Assembly (NCBI GenBank): GCA_016200895.1
Contig: JACQDX010000128.1
Location: 60,482-124,481 of the forward strand
Source: Burkholderiales bacterium
Lineage (GTDB): Bacteria > Pseudomonadota > Gammaproteobacteria > Burkholderiales > Burkholderiaceae_D
Reading direction: 5' to 3'
DNA: 64,000 nucleotides
Below are positions 53,802-63,206 of the stretch, in pieces. The position numbers were made by a program, and so were the translations under genes. The first letter of the stretch is position 1, and every line of letters starts with the position of its first letter. The notes beneath the pieces were generated by a model. That model searched no databases. It was given only the letters and a program-made list of their open reading frames with translations, and had not been told where the DNA came from.

Positions 53802-56591
53802 ATGCTGAAGGAAAAGGTAATTTCAAGATCGCTGCGCGTAATGTTTTCTGGCGGCTTGATGATGACAGCAGGCATGCTGGCACAGCCTGCATTTGCGCAG
53901 GATGACGCCAAAATACAGCGCGTAGAAGTAACAGGTACAAGTATCAAACGTGCAGAAGCTGAAACCGCATCGCCGATACAGATCATCAGCCGTGCAGATA
54001 TCGACAAGGCCGGTAAGACAACCGTTGCTGAATACCTGCAAACCCTGACTTCCGACGGCGCTGGTTCATTGCCTACCAGTTTCGGTAATGGTTTTGCTGC
54101 CGGTTCTACCGCAATCTCTCTGCGTGGCCTGGGTGCTACTTCCACATTGGTGTTGCTGAATGGCCGCCGCATGGCGCAGTTCGGTCGTGCCGATGACGGA
54201 CAAAAAGCATTTACAGATATTTCCACTATTCCTATGGAAGTGGTTGAACGTATCGAAATCCTGAAAGATGGTGCCTCTTCCATCTACGGTGCTGATGCGA
54301 TTGCCGGTGTCGTCAATATCATCTTGAAAAAGAATTATGAAGGCGTAACCGTCAGCGCCAGCGCAGGTACTTCCGGTTCCCGCGACGCGAACCAGGTCAA
54401 GGGTTCGATCACTGCCGGTTTTGGTAATCTGGAAAAAGACAAATACAACATCATCGTCAATGCCGAGGCATACAAGTCCAACGAGTTGATGAACAAAGAC
54501 CGCTCTGACCGTGACTGGATCGGTACGGGCGATTGGCGTCGCTGGGGTTACCCTATGGTGACTGTTGGTTCTTTCACTTCTGGTTATATCGCCGGTAATA
54601 ACAGCGCGCAGCCAAATCCTGCCGGTTCCCTGCGCGATCCAAAAACACTGAACTATGTTTCCTTGCCAGGTTGCTCGACTTTGTCTACAACCAAAGTGCA
54701 GGATCCGGGCGGTGGCTGTCTGTGGTACGCAGATCAGTTCCGTACCATGTTGCCGCAAATTGATGGCGTGAACCTGTTCACCCGTGGCACTTTCCAGATC
54801 AATGATGATTTGCAAGCGTATGCTGAATTCGGTTATTCCCAACGCAAGGCAGCGTTCACTGTAACGCCGCCTTCCACATCTGCCAATGTGTTCTTCCCTT
54901 CAAATCCAAACAATTTGAACGGTAACATCAACTACGGCAATGCCATCCTGATGTCGGCTTCTCATCCGCAAAATCCGTATGGCGCTGATATCCGCATTCG
55001 CTACTCCATGTTCGACGTAGGTGCGAATCGTCGTATTGCTGACAACTCTTTCTATCGTGCAGTTGCTGGTTTGAAAGGCACGATGGCTGGCTGGGATTTC
55101 GATACAGCTATCCTGCATTCTGAATCCAAGCTGCATCTCGACTACACCAACACCATCAATATGAATGTGTTGAAGTCTGCATTGGGTGATCCTAAGAGCC
55201 CCTATTTCCCATACTACATCGGTACGCAGGCAAGTAAAAATCCTGCATCCCTGTATGCCGCCATGGTCAAGACAGCGACTATCGATGCGCCTACCAAAAT
55301 GGACATCGTGGACTTCAAGGCTTCCCGCGAGTTGATGGCTTTGCCTGGCGGTATGATGGGTCTGGCGGTTGGTGCAGAATACCGTCGTGAGTCCTACAAT
55401 ATGCCATCTCTCGATGGCAGTAAAGATGGCTCCATCAATGCCAGCTATGTAGCTGCCAAAGGTGATGAAACAGTGTCAGCCGTGTATGCTGAATTGCTGG
55501 CTCCGGTCATCAAGTCTCTGGAATTGTCTGGCGCGCTGCGTTACGACAAATATTCTCACTTCAATTCCGTGACACCAAAAGTCGGTGCCAAATGGTCTCC
55601 AGTGAAAACATTTGCCCTGCGTGGTACTTACTCTGAAGGCTTCCGTGCACCTAGCGCACCAGAATCCGGTACAGAAAGCTTCAGCGCTGGTACGGCTTCC
55701 GTCAGGGATCCAATCCGTTGCCCGAATGGCACGCCACTGCCAGGTGCACAGTCTTCTGATTGCGCGGCCACTTTCACAGGCTTCAAGGTCGGTAATCCTA
55801 ACCTGCAACCAGAAACATCCAAAGGTTACACTCTGGGCGTAGTCTGGGACCCACTGCCTAACAGCAGTATCGCAGTCGATGGCTGGTTGATCCGCCGTAA
55901 CAATGAAATCAACTCCATGTCCTTCCAGACAGCAGCTGGTTTACCAGGTGTATTGCGCCAGGATAATAACCTGACCATCAATGGTGTCGTAACACCAGGC
56001 ACAGGCACCATCATTGGTGGTTCCGCTCCTTATGCCAACTCCAGCTACACTGAAGTCAAGGGTGTGGATCTGAATGCCAAACAGCGTTTCAACCTGGGTG
56101 AATACGGCAAGCTGACAGCTGACGTCAACTGGACCCACGTTATCTCATGGTTGCGTGTTGATGGCGCTGTTCAACATCAATATGCCGGCACACACGGTAA
56201 CTGCGATACATCCAACTGCGCTGGTACACCTAAAGACAAAGTCAACTTTGTACTGGGCTGGGATAAAGGTGACTGGAACGTGACGGGCGTTGTCAACTAT
56301 CGCGGCTCGATGAAAAACATCAACGAAGAAGGCCAACCATGTGCCAATAAATTTGCTGACGGCACAGAAGCGCCAGCAGGTTGCACACTGGGTTCCTTCA
56401 CTACGCTTGATATGTCTTTCCGCTACAAGGCAATGAAAAACCTGGAAATCTTTGGTTCTATCTCCAATCTGTTTGACAAGGTTGCACCACTGGATCCTTT
56501 GACTTACGGTTCCATGGGTTACAACCCTATGGACGGCAGTGGCGCAATTGGCCGTTACTTCAAAGTTGGCCTGAAATATCAATTCAAATAA
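53802..56591 (+). CDS. TonB-dependent receptor
   Basis: A 929-residue outer-membrane receptor. Signal peptide (SGGLMMTAGMLAQPAFAQ), a TonB-box-like IQRVEVTG, the plug (about 50-160, with ASPIQIISRADID...TAISLRGLGATSTLVLLNGRRMAQ and VVERIEILKDGASSIYGADAIAGVVNIILKK), then a 22-strand barrel ending in KVGLKYQFK. The start of the plug and its size resemble the large receptors with an OmpA-type signature common in Caulobacter and Oxalobacteraceae, which take up sugars, peptides or unknown ligands. There is no partner gene in the vicinity, so the ligand is unknown. It is followed by a good terminator. Confidence 0.92.
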   Translation: MLKEKVISRSLRVMFSGGLMMTAGMLAQPAFAQDDAKIQRVEVTGTSIKRAEAETASPIQIISRADIDKAGKTTVAEYLQTLTSDGAGSLPTSFGNGFAAGSTAISLRGLGATSTLVLLNGRRMAQFGRADDGQKAFTDISTIPMEVVERIEILKDGASSIYGADAIAGVVNIILKKNYEGVTVSASAGTSGSRDANQVKGSITAGFGNLEKDKYNIIVNAEAYKSNELMNKDRSDRDWIGTGDWRRWGYPMVTVGSFTSGYIAGNNSAQPNPAGSLRDPKTLNYVSLPGCSTLSTTKVQDPGGGCLWYADQFRTMLPQIDGVNLFTRGTFQINDDLQAYAEFGYSQRKAAFTVTPPSTSANVFFPSNPNNLNGNINYGNAILMSASHPQNPYGADIRIRYSMFDVGANRRIADNSFYRAVAGLKGTMAGWDFDTAILHSESKLHLDYTNTINMNVLKSALGDPKSPYFPYYIGTQASKNPASLYAAMVKTATIDAPTKMDIVDFKASRELMALPGGMMGLAVGAEYRRESYNMPSLDGSKDGSINASYVAAKGDETVSAVYAELLAPVIKSLELSGALRYDKYSHFNSVTPKVGAKWSPVKTFALRGTYSEGFRAPSAPESGTESFSAGTASVRDPIRCPNGTPLPGAQSSDCAATFTGFKVGNPNLQPETSKGYTLGVVWDPLPNSSIAVDGWLIRRNNEINSMSFQTAAGLPGVLRQDNNLTINGVVTPGTGTIIGGSAPYANSSYTEVKGVDLNAKQRFNLGEYGKLTADVNWTHVISWLRVDGAVQHQYAGTHGNCDTSNCAGTPKDKVNFVLGWDKGDWNVTGVVNYRGSMKNINEEGQPCANKFADGTEAPAGCTLGSFTTLDMSFRYKAMKNLEIFGSISNLFDKVAPLDPLTYGSMGYNPMDGSGAIGRYFKVGLKYQFK

Positions 56592-56620
56592 TAAGTAGTT
56601 ACGCTGATTAAGGCGATTCT

Positions 56621-56652
56621 AAGGGCGATGATTTATTCATCGCCCTTTTTTT
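56621..56652 (+). terminator. Rho-independent terminator of the TonB receptor
   Basis: AAGGGCGATGA (56621-56631) and TCATCGCCCTT (56637-56647) form an 11-bp stem with a 5-base loop, followed by a run of T. Confidence 0.92.
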
Positions 56653-56932
56653 GTTTCAGTCTGGAAATATGCTCACTGTGACTTAATCAAGTTAAGTTAC
56701 AAAGGTTTACATTGGTGATGATTTTGAAATATACTGCCACATCTTTTTGGCGGAATATCAGGTTTCATACCACTCATCGGTAACGAACACCTCCATCCTT
56801 GAGTACCAGATTACTCAATTCCCCTCCCGATATTTTTAATTGGTCATAGCGCGAACATGCCTGTTCCTGCATATGTTTGCGACGAGCAGATGGCCCAGAT
56901 TTTCTTTATATTTACCTTTCAAAATTTCAGCT
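56653..56932. other. Non-coding region upstream of the Rhs locus
   Basis: About 280 bases, AT-rich in the first half. It should hold the promoter of the Rhs locus, but no convincing motif was found. Confidence 0.35.
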
Positions 56933-58087
56933 ATGTATTTTCAACAATGTAGTAATTCCAGTGCGCTATTGCGTCTGGCATTTTTTCTTTTAATCCAGTT
57001 TGGTCTGGTGTTCCAGGCCAGTTCTGCTGAGCGGGCGAAATCCCCCATCCCTCCGGAAAGAAAAATCATTGGGTGGGACTACGGCCCGAATGTCCTCTTG
57101 CCAAATGCAATAGACGCTTGCAGGCGGTATGAACAGGAATCACAGATTTTAAACAATGGATACCGGTTTTATGATCTGGTTCCAAATGCAGGTAGCCGCC
57201 CGGATCATGAGACTTATGATTGCATGTATGAGGTAGTGAATAGCCCTGGTTATGTGGTTGGGATTCTCAGCATAGGTGCGCATTATGACGAAACCTGTAC
57301 ATCACCTTATGTCAAAGAAGGTACTCAATGTGTTTTGCCGCCTGACAAGAACAAAGATTGCCCCTGCATCGGTAACCCGATTAATTTCGCGACAGGGAAT
57401 AAACGTCAGACAGAGATTGACTACCGCAGTGTAGTCGGCGGGCTGGAATTCGTACGTAACTACAGTAGTGAACGCCCCAGCAAATATTTGCGCAATTTTA
57501 CTGGTGCAGATGTTCGTGACCCTGCGCCGGGAATAGCTACCCGTGCGCCAGGTACTGGCTGGCAGCATAATTTTCACAAAAACATCATTTTCCAGACGAT
57601 TGCACCGGTCGCGACTATATCCCGTTCAAATGGCGAGGTAATGGCGTTTGCCCTTAACGGAGGGATCTGGAAAAGTGACGCAGATGTCAACGCGTCCTTA
57701 GTGAAAAACGGCGCAAACTGGGTATTGACCACGTCTGATGATGACATCGAGACCTATAATGACAAGGGCCGCCTGATGTCTGTCCGCACTCGCGCTGGCG
57801 TAGTGCAAACCCTGAGCTACAATTTACAAAATCTGCTTGAAACCGTAGCGGATTCATTTGGCCGCCAGTTAAGCTTTGCCTACGATAGCGAATTACGCCT
57901 CCAGCAATTGACAGCCCCTGACGGTGGCAAGTATGTCTATGGTTACGATGCAAACAACAACCTGGTGTCAGTAACTTATCCCGATCTTAAAATACGCCGC
58001 TATGTTTATGAAGACGGACGCTTCCCCAATTCCCTGACAGGCATCATGGATGAAAAATGGCGTCCGATATGCGACCTGGCAATATGA
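56933..58087 (+). CDS. Rhs/YD-repeat protein, N-terminal part (DUF6531-like), frameshifted
   Basis: A 384-residue reading frame. A signal peptide (LRLAFFLLIQFGLVFQASSA) precedes about 100 cysteine-containing residues of unknown fold and then the DUF6531-type start of Rhs proteins (GNPINFATGNKRQTEIDYRSVVGGLEFVRNYSS). YD repeats follow (DNKGRLMS-like NDKGRLMSVRTRAG, YDSELRLQQLTAPDGGKYVYGYDANNN). The end is abnormal: after SLTGIMDE the frame shifts and ends with KWRPICDLAI. In the other frame (from 58050) the expected ENGVRYATW continues. One extra A in the run at 58053-58057 explains it. It may be a sequencing error, a phase-variable site or a true mutation. Confidence 0.8.
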   Translation: MYFQQCSNSSALLRLAFFLLIQFGLVFQASSAERAKSPIPPERKIIGWDYGPNVLLPNAIDACRRYEQESQILNNGYRFYDLVPNAGSRPDHETYDCMYEVVNSPGYVVGILSIGAHYDETCTSPYVKEGTQCVLPPDKNKDCPCIGNPINFATGNKRQTEIDYRSVVGGLEFVRNYSSERPSKYLRNFTGADVRDPAPGIATRAPGTGWQHNFHKNIIFQTIAPVATISRSNGEVMAFALNGGIWKSDADVNASLVKNGANWVLTTSDDDIETYNDKGRLMSVRTRAGVVQTLSYNLQNLLETVADSFGRQLSFAYDSELRLQQLTAPDGGKYVYGYDANNNLVSVTYPDLKIRRYVYEDGRFPNSLTGIMDEKWRPICDLAI

Positions 58088-59108
58088 TGTGCAAGGAAGG
58101 GCAATATCCAGCGAACATGCGAATGGGGTTGACAGGTATGCCGTTGATTTTGCCAGCCTGTTTGGCAGAACCATTACCGATCCTCTTGGCACGGTAAGAA
58201 TGTATGGATTGCAGCCCATGCTTGACGTACAAAAGGTGTCAACAATCATACAGCCAGCGGGGGCAGGCAGTAATCAGGCGGTAAGCTCTACAAGCTATGA
58301 CGCCAACGGTAATATCGCCACCACCACAGACTTAAATGGCTGGTCCACCAGCTATACCTATGACTTGATCCGCAATCTTGAACTCAGGCGGATAGAAGCC
58401 GCTGACACTGCCCTGGCACGTACCACTACCACCCTGTGGCACCCAGCATATCGTCTTCCTGCAGAGATCAGCTCCCCTCTGCTTAAAACCAGCTATACCT
58501 ATGATACCCAAGGCAATGTATTGAGCAAGACAGAGCTGCCAACAGGCCCAGGCGGCGGAGTAGCCCGCACATGGACGTATACCTACAACGCAGTAGGGCA
58601 GGTTTTGACTGCTACCGGTCCGCGTACTGACATCGTCGACAAAACGACCAACACCTATGACACCCGGGGCAACCTGACCAGCATCACCAATGCCGTGGGC
58701 CATGTCACGACCATGTCCAATTACGACGCCAATGGCAGGGTAGGGCAAATTACTGACCCTAATGGCCTGGTCACGACGCTCACTTACACAGAACGCGGCT
58801 GGCTCAGCAAACTCGTCAGTGCGGGTGAAGGCATCACGCAAACCACCAGCTATGAATACGATGGTGTTGGCCAGATGACCAGAGTCACTTTGCCGGACAA
58901 CAGCAGCCTTACCTATACCTATGACGATGCTCACCGCCTCACAAAAATCAGCGACAGTCTGGGCAACAGCATCAACTACACTCTCGACAATATCGGTAAC
59001 CGTATCAATGAAACCGTGACCGACAGCAGCGGCAACCTGGCCCGCCAGATTAGCCGCGTGTACGACGCCGTCAATCGTCTGCAAACGGTGACAGGAGCAG
59101 CACAATGA
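58050..59108 (+). CDS. Rhs/YD-repeat protein, continuation after the frameshift
   Basis: Open for 352 residues from ATG 58050, continuing the Rhs protein of the preceding frame: NGVRYATWQYDVQGRAISSEHANG is the direct continuation of the Rhs pattern. YD repeats occur throughout (STSYTYDLIRNLELRR, TWTYTYNAVGQVLTATG, SYEYDGVGQMTRVTLPD, LTYTYDDAHRLTKISD). As a separate protein it would lack a signal peptide, so either the frameshift is repaired or the second half is lost. Its stop overlaps the start of the next Rhs frame (ATGA at 59105-59108). Confidence 0.8.
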   Translation: MKNGVRYATWQYDVQGRAISSEHANGVDRYAVDFASLFGRTITDPLGTVRMYGLQPMLDVQKVSTIIQPAGAGSNQAVSSTSYDANGNIATTTDLNGWSTSYTYDLIRNLELRRIEAADTALARTTTTLWHPAYRLPAEISSPLLKTSYTYDTQGNVLSKTELPTGPGGGVARTWTYTYNAVGQVLTATGPRTDIVDKTTNTYDTRGNLTSITNAVGHVTTMSNYDANGRVGQITDPNGLVTTLTYTERGWLSKLVSAGEGITQTTSYEYDGVGQMTRVTLPDNSSLTYTYDDAHRLTKISDSLGNSINYTLDNIGNRINETVTDSSGNLARQISRVYDAVNRLQTVTGAAQ

Positions 59109-60556
59109 AAAAATCAAGCACAAAACACATGAAATACAGCGCATTGAAATTGACAATGGCATCGACATTTGCATTGACGCTGACACTGGCTGTCATGATG
59201 CAGCCTAGCCATGCCCAAAGCACCGTCTATCAATATACATACGATGCCAACGGCAATGTCACCAAAATCACCAACGGCAACAACGCAGCGACCAAACAAA
59301 GCTACGATGCCCTGGGCAGGTTGCAGTCACAGATGGATGCTGACAATAAAATCACCAAGTATGGCTACGACGGACTAGACCGCCTCATTAAAGTCACCGA
59401 CGCACGCACTTTTGATACCCTCTACACCGTAGACGGTCTCGGCAACCAACTGAGCCTCAACAGCCCCGACACTGGTGTTACTACAACGACAGTCGATGCC
59501 GCTGGCAACATCCTCACCAAGACTGATGCCAAAAACCAGGTCACCCGTTATACCTACGATGCTCTCAACCGCGTCACCCGTATTACCTACCACGACGGCA
59601 GCATCACCAGCTACACCTACGACCTTGGCCAAAACGCCAAAGGCCGCCTGAACCAGGTCGGTGACCAGAATGGCAATATCTCGTACTCCTATGACATCCG
59701 CGGCCATGTACTCACAGACACCCGCACCATGGGCACGGTCGTCAGCACTACCAGCTATCAGTACGACAATGCAGGCCGTCTGATCAAACTGACTTACCCC
59801 AATGGCCGCCTGGTCAGCTACACCCGTGATGGTCTGGGCCGTATCAGCCAGGTCGACACCACCAAAGACGGCATCACCGCCACCGTGTTAAGTCAGGTGA
59901 CCTACCGCCCCTTTGGCAGCATGCAAAGCTACCGCAACAGCGCCGGACAAACATCCAGCCGCAGCTTTGACAATGAGGGCCGCATCGCCAGCTACACCCT
60001 CAACAACAAAGTGCAAGCCATCAGCTACGACGCAGCAGGGCGCATCACCGCCATCAACGAAGCCAACAACCCCAGCCGTCAAACCACCTACGGCTATGAC
60101 ACGGTTGACCGCCTCACCAGCTACCTCACACCCCAGGCCAGCCAAAGCTTCACCTATGACCCGGTAGGCAACCGCAGCAGCAAGACCACAGGCGCAGCCA
60201 ACACCACCTACAACTACGGTCTCAACAACAACCGCCTGACCCAGGTGATCGACAGCCAGAACACCCCCATCGTCATGGATGCCAATGGCAGCACCACCAA
60301 TAACGGCAATGCCCAGTTCAGCTACGACGCCCGTGGCCGCATGATCTCTGCCACTACCAGCGCAGGCACTGTGCAATACCACGTCAACCCGCTGGGCCAG
60401 CGCGTACAAAAGACAGTGCCCGCCAATGGCAGCAAACCCGCCGTCACCATCCTGTATCACTACGACTTGGCAGGCAAACTCATCAGCGAACGCCATGGTG
60501 AAGACGACATCGACTGCATCTACCTCGATGACATCCCCGTCGCCGCCATCAAATAA
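59105..60556 (+). CDS. Rhs/YD-repeat protein, separately secreted middle module
   Basis: A 483-residue frame overlapping the previous one by ATGA. Its N-terminus is a signal peptide (LKLTMASTFALTLTLAVMMQPSHAQ), so the chain starts anew and is exported on its own. About 15-18 YD repeats follow (YTYDANGNVTKITNG, YGYDGLDRLIKVTD, YTYDALNRVTRITYHDG, YDNAGRLIKLTYPNGRLV). It ends with LISERHGEDDIDCIYLDDIPVAAIK, precisely where other Rhs proteins continue into a YYIHTDHLNTPR-type core. That core appears instead in the last module (near 62330). It therefore looks like an Rhs cage cut at a natural repeat boundary. Confidence 0.85.
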   Translation: MKKSSTKHMKYSALKLTMASTFALTLTLAVMMQPSHAQSTVYQYTYDANGNVTKITNGNNAATKQSYDALGRLQSQMDADNKITKYGYDGLDRLIKVTDARTFDTLYTVDGLGNQLSLNSPDTGVTTTTVDAAGNILTKTDAKNQVTRYTYDALNRVTRITYHDGSITSYTYDLGQNAKGRLNQVGDQNGNISYSYDIRGHVLTDTRTMGTVVSTTSYQYDNAGRLIKLTYPNGRLVSYTRDGLGRISQVDTTKDGITATVLSQVTYRPFGSMQSYRNSAGQTSSRSFDNEGRIASYTLNNKVQAISYDAAGRITAINEANNPSRQTTYGYDTVDRLTSYLTPQASQSFTYDPVGNRSSKTTGAANTTYNYGLNNNRLTQVIDSQNTPIVMDANGSTTNNGNAQFSYDARGRMISATTSAGTVQYHVNPLGQRVQKTVPANGSKPAVTILYHYDLAGKLISERHGEDDIDCIYLDDIPVAAIK

Positions 60557-60645
60557 AGCACAGCATGTATACGGATCAAACCAACACCAGCCTGTCGATA
60601 CAGCACCAGCCAGCTGATGCCCGGAACAAACAACAAAATCACATC

Positions 60646-63186
60646 ATGTCGCATATAAAACAGACATTCCGCACCCACTGCACCACCGTGTTCGCTGCCC
60701 TCGTCAGCGCCGCTGGACTCTGGTGTGCCACACCATCTGCCCACGCACAAGCCCAGGTCACCACAGGCAGCGTCCTCAACGTCTTTGCCGGTGGCAAGAT
60801 CACACTCGGGGATACCACCAACACCCAGGCATTTTGCAATCCGGCTTTTTATGACAGCCCCAAACTCAATGTCGTAGCCACCAATCTGCCCGGTACCACC
60901 CAGTGCAAGAATGCCGCCAGTGCGACACCCGCAATCACAGCCCTGATCACCGCCAGCGGCAGCAATGCCAGCCGCATGACATTGCCAGCATTCCTCAGCA
61001 CGACCAACCCGCTTGATGTGAATTACGCCAATGGTGCCCAGGTCATCATCAACAACGGCAGCACCAGCAGCACCATCAACGGTGATGGTCAACTGGCGGT
61101 CACCAGCGCCAGCCAGACCCTGACCCTCAAAACCCAGGCTGGCGTACTCAACCTGCCTGCCGGTGAATACGCAAAAATTAACCTGCAAGTCAACAAAGTG
61201 CTGCACTTCCAGGCAGGTGCAGTACCCACCCGCATCAAGCAACTGAACCTCTCCAACTGCAATGGCACAGTCATGGAGTTTGAACCGGGCGAGTACTATA
61301 TAGAAAACGCCAACTGGCAACAAAGCTGCCACCTTAAGGTCGCTGCTGCAGGCAATGGCAACAGCAATACCAGCGTCAAGCTCTACTTCAAGAACGCCTT
61401 CAACCTGGGCAGTGGCCCTACCTGCTGGAACATCAGTGGTGGCACCACTTGCGGCAACAACATGACGCCAGCGCAAATCGCATCGCAGACGCCAGACAAG
61501 CTCAAGGTCTACCTGTACAGCGGCAACTTCACGACAGCGCAAGGGGCACAGATTGCTGGCGGTATCTATGTTGACCAGGGAGATATCACGCTCACCGCAG
61601 CAAACAACTTTGTATTTGCTGGTGACCTGTTCGCCAAGAACATCAGTATCAGTAATGGCGGGCCGACCAGTTTGTTGTACAAGCCAGTGTTTACCAGCAT
61701 CACAGGTCCGGTCACGAACCTGCCCACGGTCAGCATCGCGCAGCCAGTACCACCAGCGATACAGGGCGTGCCAGCCAACGGCAACTTTATCGCACCCGCA
61801 GCAGTGACATTGACTGCCACAGCAACACCAGCAACAGGGAGCGGAAACACCATCAGCCAGGTGCAGTTCTATCAGGGCAGCACATTAATAGGCACAGCCG
61901 CAACACCAACAGTCTCCAATGGCAACAACTACAGCGTCAGTTGGACAAATGTAACGGCCAACAGCTATAGTGTCACCGCCAAGGCGACCGACAACAAGAA
62001 CGGCACCACAAGCACAGCACCAATCACCGTCAACGTCATCAACAACACGCCACCTACAGTCAGCCTGACGGCAAGTCCCAATAACGGAACTGCACCAGCC
62101 ACGATCATCCTGAACGCGACAGCAGCAGACACAGACGGCACGATCAGCAAAGTCGAATTCTTCAATGGAGCGACCAGCATTGCCACGGTCACGCAGTCAC
62201 CGTACAAAACCAATTGGGAAAACGTCTCACAAGGCAGTTACAGCGTTACAGCCAAAGCGACAGATAATCTTGGAGCAATGACGACATCAACACCTGTTCA
62301 AGTTGCCGTGACCAAGAACGTCCCCAAAATGTATGACATTCATACCGATCATTTGAATACACCGCGGGTGATTACCGACAATACAGGGACGGAAGTGTGG
62401 CGTTGGGACAGTGCGCCATTTGGAGAGACCTTGCCGAATGAGCAGCCGCAAAACAATGTGAGCAAGTTTGTTTGGAATCAGCGGTTCCCTGGGCAGTATT
62501 ATGATGAGGAGACGGGACTGCACTATAATTACTTTAGAGATTATGATCCGCAATCTGGTAGATATGTGCAGTCTGATCCGATTGGGCTGCGTGGGGGAAT
62601 CAACACCTATGGTTATGTCGCCGGAAATCCTATTCGCTTTTCTGATCGGTTTGGCCTAGCATGCCCGCCAGCTTTAAAAGCTAGCGGTCGTTGCATTGAT
62701 GCAGATGATTATGATCCTTGTAAAGACGGAAGTGGAAATACTAGGGGAAGTTCCGATGAAAACGCCAAAAAAAATAAAAATTCAGTAGATTTATACCCTG
62801 ACAAAGAAGCGGCTGGCAGAGTAACGAACGATGGAAATTTTGAAATTGTACCTAGTACTTATGTTTATACAGATGATGGAATAACAACTACAGCTAATTA
62901 CCCAAATGATGGTAAGACCAAGGATATAATTCATTCACATCCCAATGCTGATGATTGGTCTAATGTTCCCGGCCCAAAAGATGACGGCGCTGTCAATAGT
63001 GGTTACCCCAACTATATTGTGCGCAATGACTTTATTGGTGTGGTCGAAATAGTTGATGGTCAATATCAGTTCCGTATTGTTAGCGGTAGAATGAATGGAA
63101 AAGATAGGATGTCTACAAGGGAAATGCTAAATAAATATAGGGATAGAGCCAGAGCTAAATCTCAATGCAAATGCGACTCTAAATAG
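60646..63186 (+). CDS. Exported Rhs C-terminal module with Ig-like domains and JAB-like tip
   Basis: An 846-residue protein. Signal peptide (TTVFAALVSAAGLWCATPSAHAQ), then about 340 residues of beta-rich sequence (GSVLNVFAGGKITLGDT..., VNKVLHFQAGAV, GGIYVDQGDITLTAANNFVFAGDLFAKNI) of unknown family. Two Ig-like domains follow (about 380-560; both carry YSVTAKATDN). Next is the Rhs core (about 562-672: YDIHTDHLNTPRVITDNTGTEVWRWD, GQYYDEETGLHYNYFRDYDP, GRYVQSDPIGLRGGINTYGYV). After RFGLA an AT-rich variable tip of about 175 residues includes H763-S-H765-P and DDGAVNSGYPNYIV, resembling JAB/JAMM metalloproteases. The tip is the likely toxin. Confidence 0.82.
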   Translation: MSHIKQTFRTHCTTVFAALVSAAGLWCATPSAHAQAQVTTGSVLNVFAGGKITLGDTTNTQAFCNPAFYDSPKLNVVATNLPGTTQCKNAASATPAITALITASGSNASRMTLPAFLSTTNPLDVNYANGAQVIINNGSTSSTINGDGQLAVTSASQTLTLKTQAGVLNLPAGEYAKINLQVNKVLHFQAGAVPTRIKQLNLSNCNGTVMEFEPGEYYIENANWQQSCHLKVAAAGNGNSNTSVKLYFKNAFNLGSGPTCWNISGGTTCGNNMTPAQIASQTPDKLKVYLYSGNFTTAQGAQIAGGIYVDQGDITLTAANNFVFAGDLFAKNISISNGGPTSLLYKPVFTSITGPVTNLPTVSIAQPVPPAIQGVPANGNFIAPAAVTLTATATPATGSGNTISQVQFYQGSTLIGTAATPTVSNGNNYSVSWTNVTANSYSVTAKATDNKNGTTSTAPITVNVINNTPPTVSLTASPNNGTAPATIILNATAADTDGTISKVEFFNGATSIATVTQSPYKTNWENVSQGSYSVTAKATDNLGAMTTSTPVQVAVTKNVPKMYDIHTDHLNTPRVITDNTGTEVWRWDSAPFGETLPNEQPQNNVSKFVWNQRFPGQYYDEETGLHYNYFRDYDPQSGRYVQSDPIGLRGGINTYGYVAGNPIRFSDRFGLACPPALKASGRCIDADDYDPCKDGSGNTRGSSDENAKKNKNSVDLYPDKEAAGRVTNDGNFEIVPSTYVYTDDGITTTANYPNDGKTKDIIHSHPNADDWSNVPGPKDDGAVNSGYPNYIVRNDFIGVVEIVDGQYQFRIVSGRMNGKDRMSTREMLNKYRDRARAKSQCKCDSK
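61101..61160 (+). repeat. Source copy of a 60-bp sequence repeated at 63866-63927
   Basis: Bases 61101-61160 inside the last Rhs module reappear, with three substitutions and a small indel, at 63866-63927 beyond the immunity candidate. See the paired feature. Confidence 0.8.
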
Positions 63187-63206
63187 CTCCAGAAAAAGGC
63201 ACCGTT

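Noticed and set aside
54066..54842. Leftward open frame opposite the TonB receptor
   Set aside because: No motifs; the rightward receptor has a full plug and barrel.
59888..61542. Long leftward open frames (202 and 340 codons) opposite the Rhs genes
   Set aside because: They are Gly/Ala/Val-rich mirrors of the biased Rhs repeats and have no ribosome binding sites.
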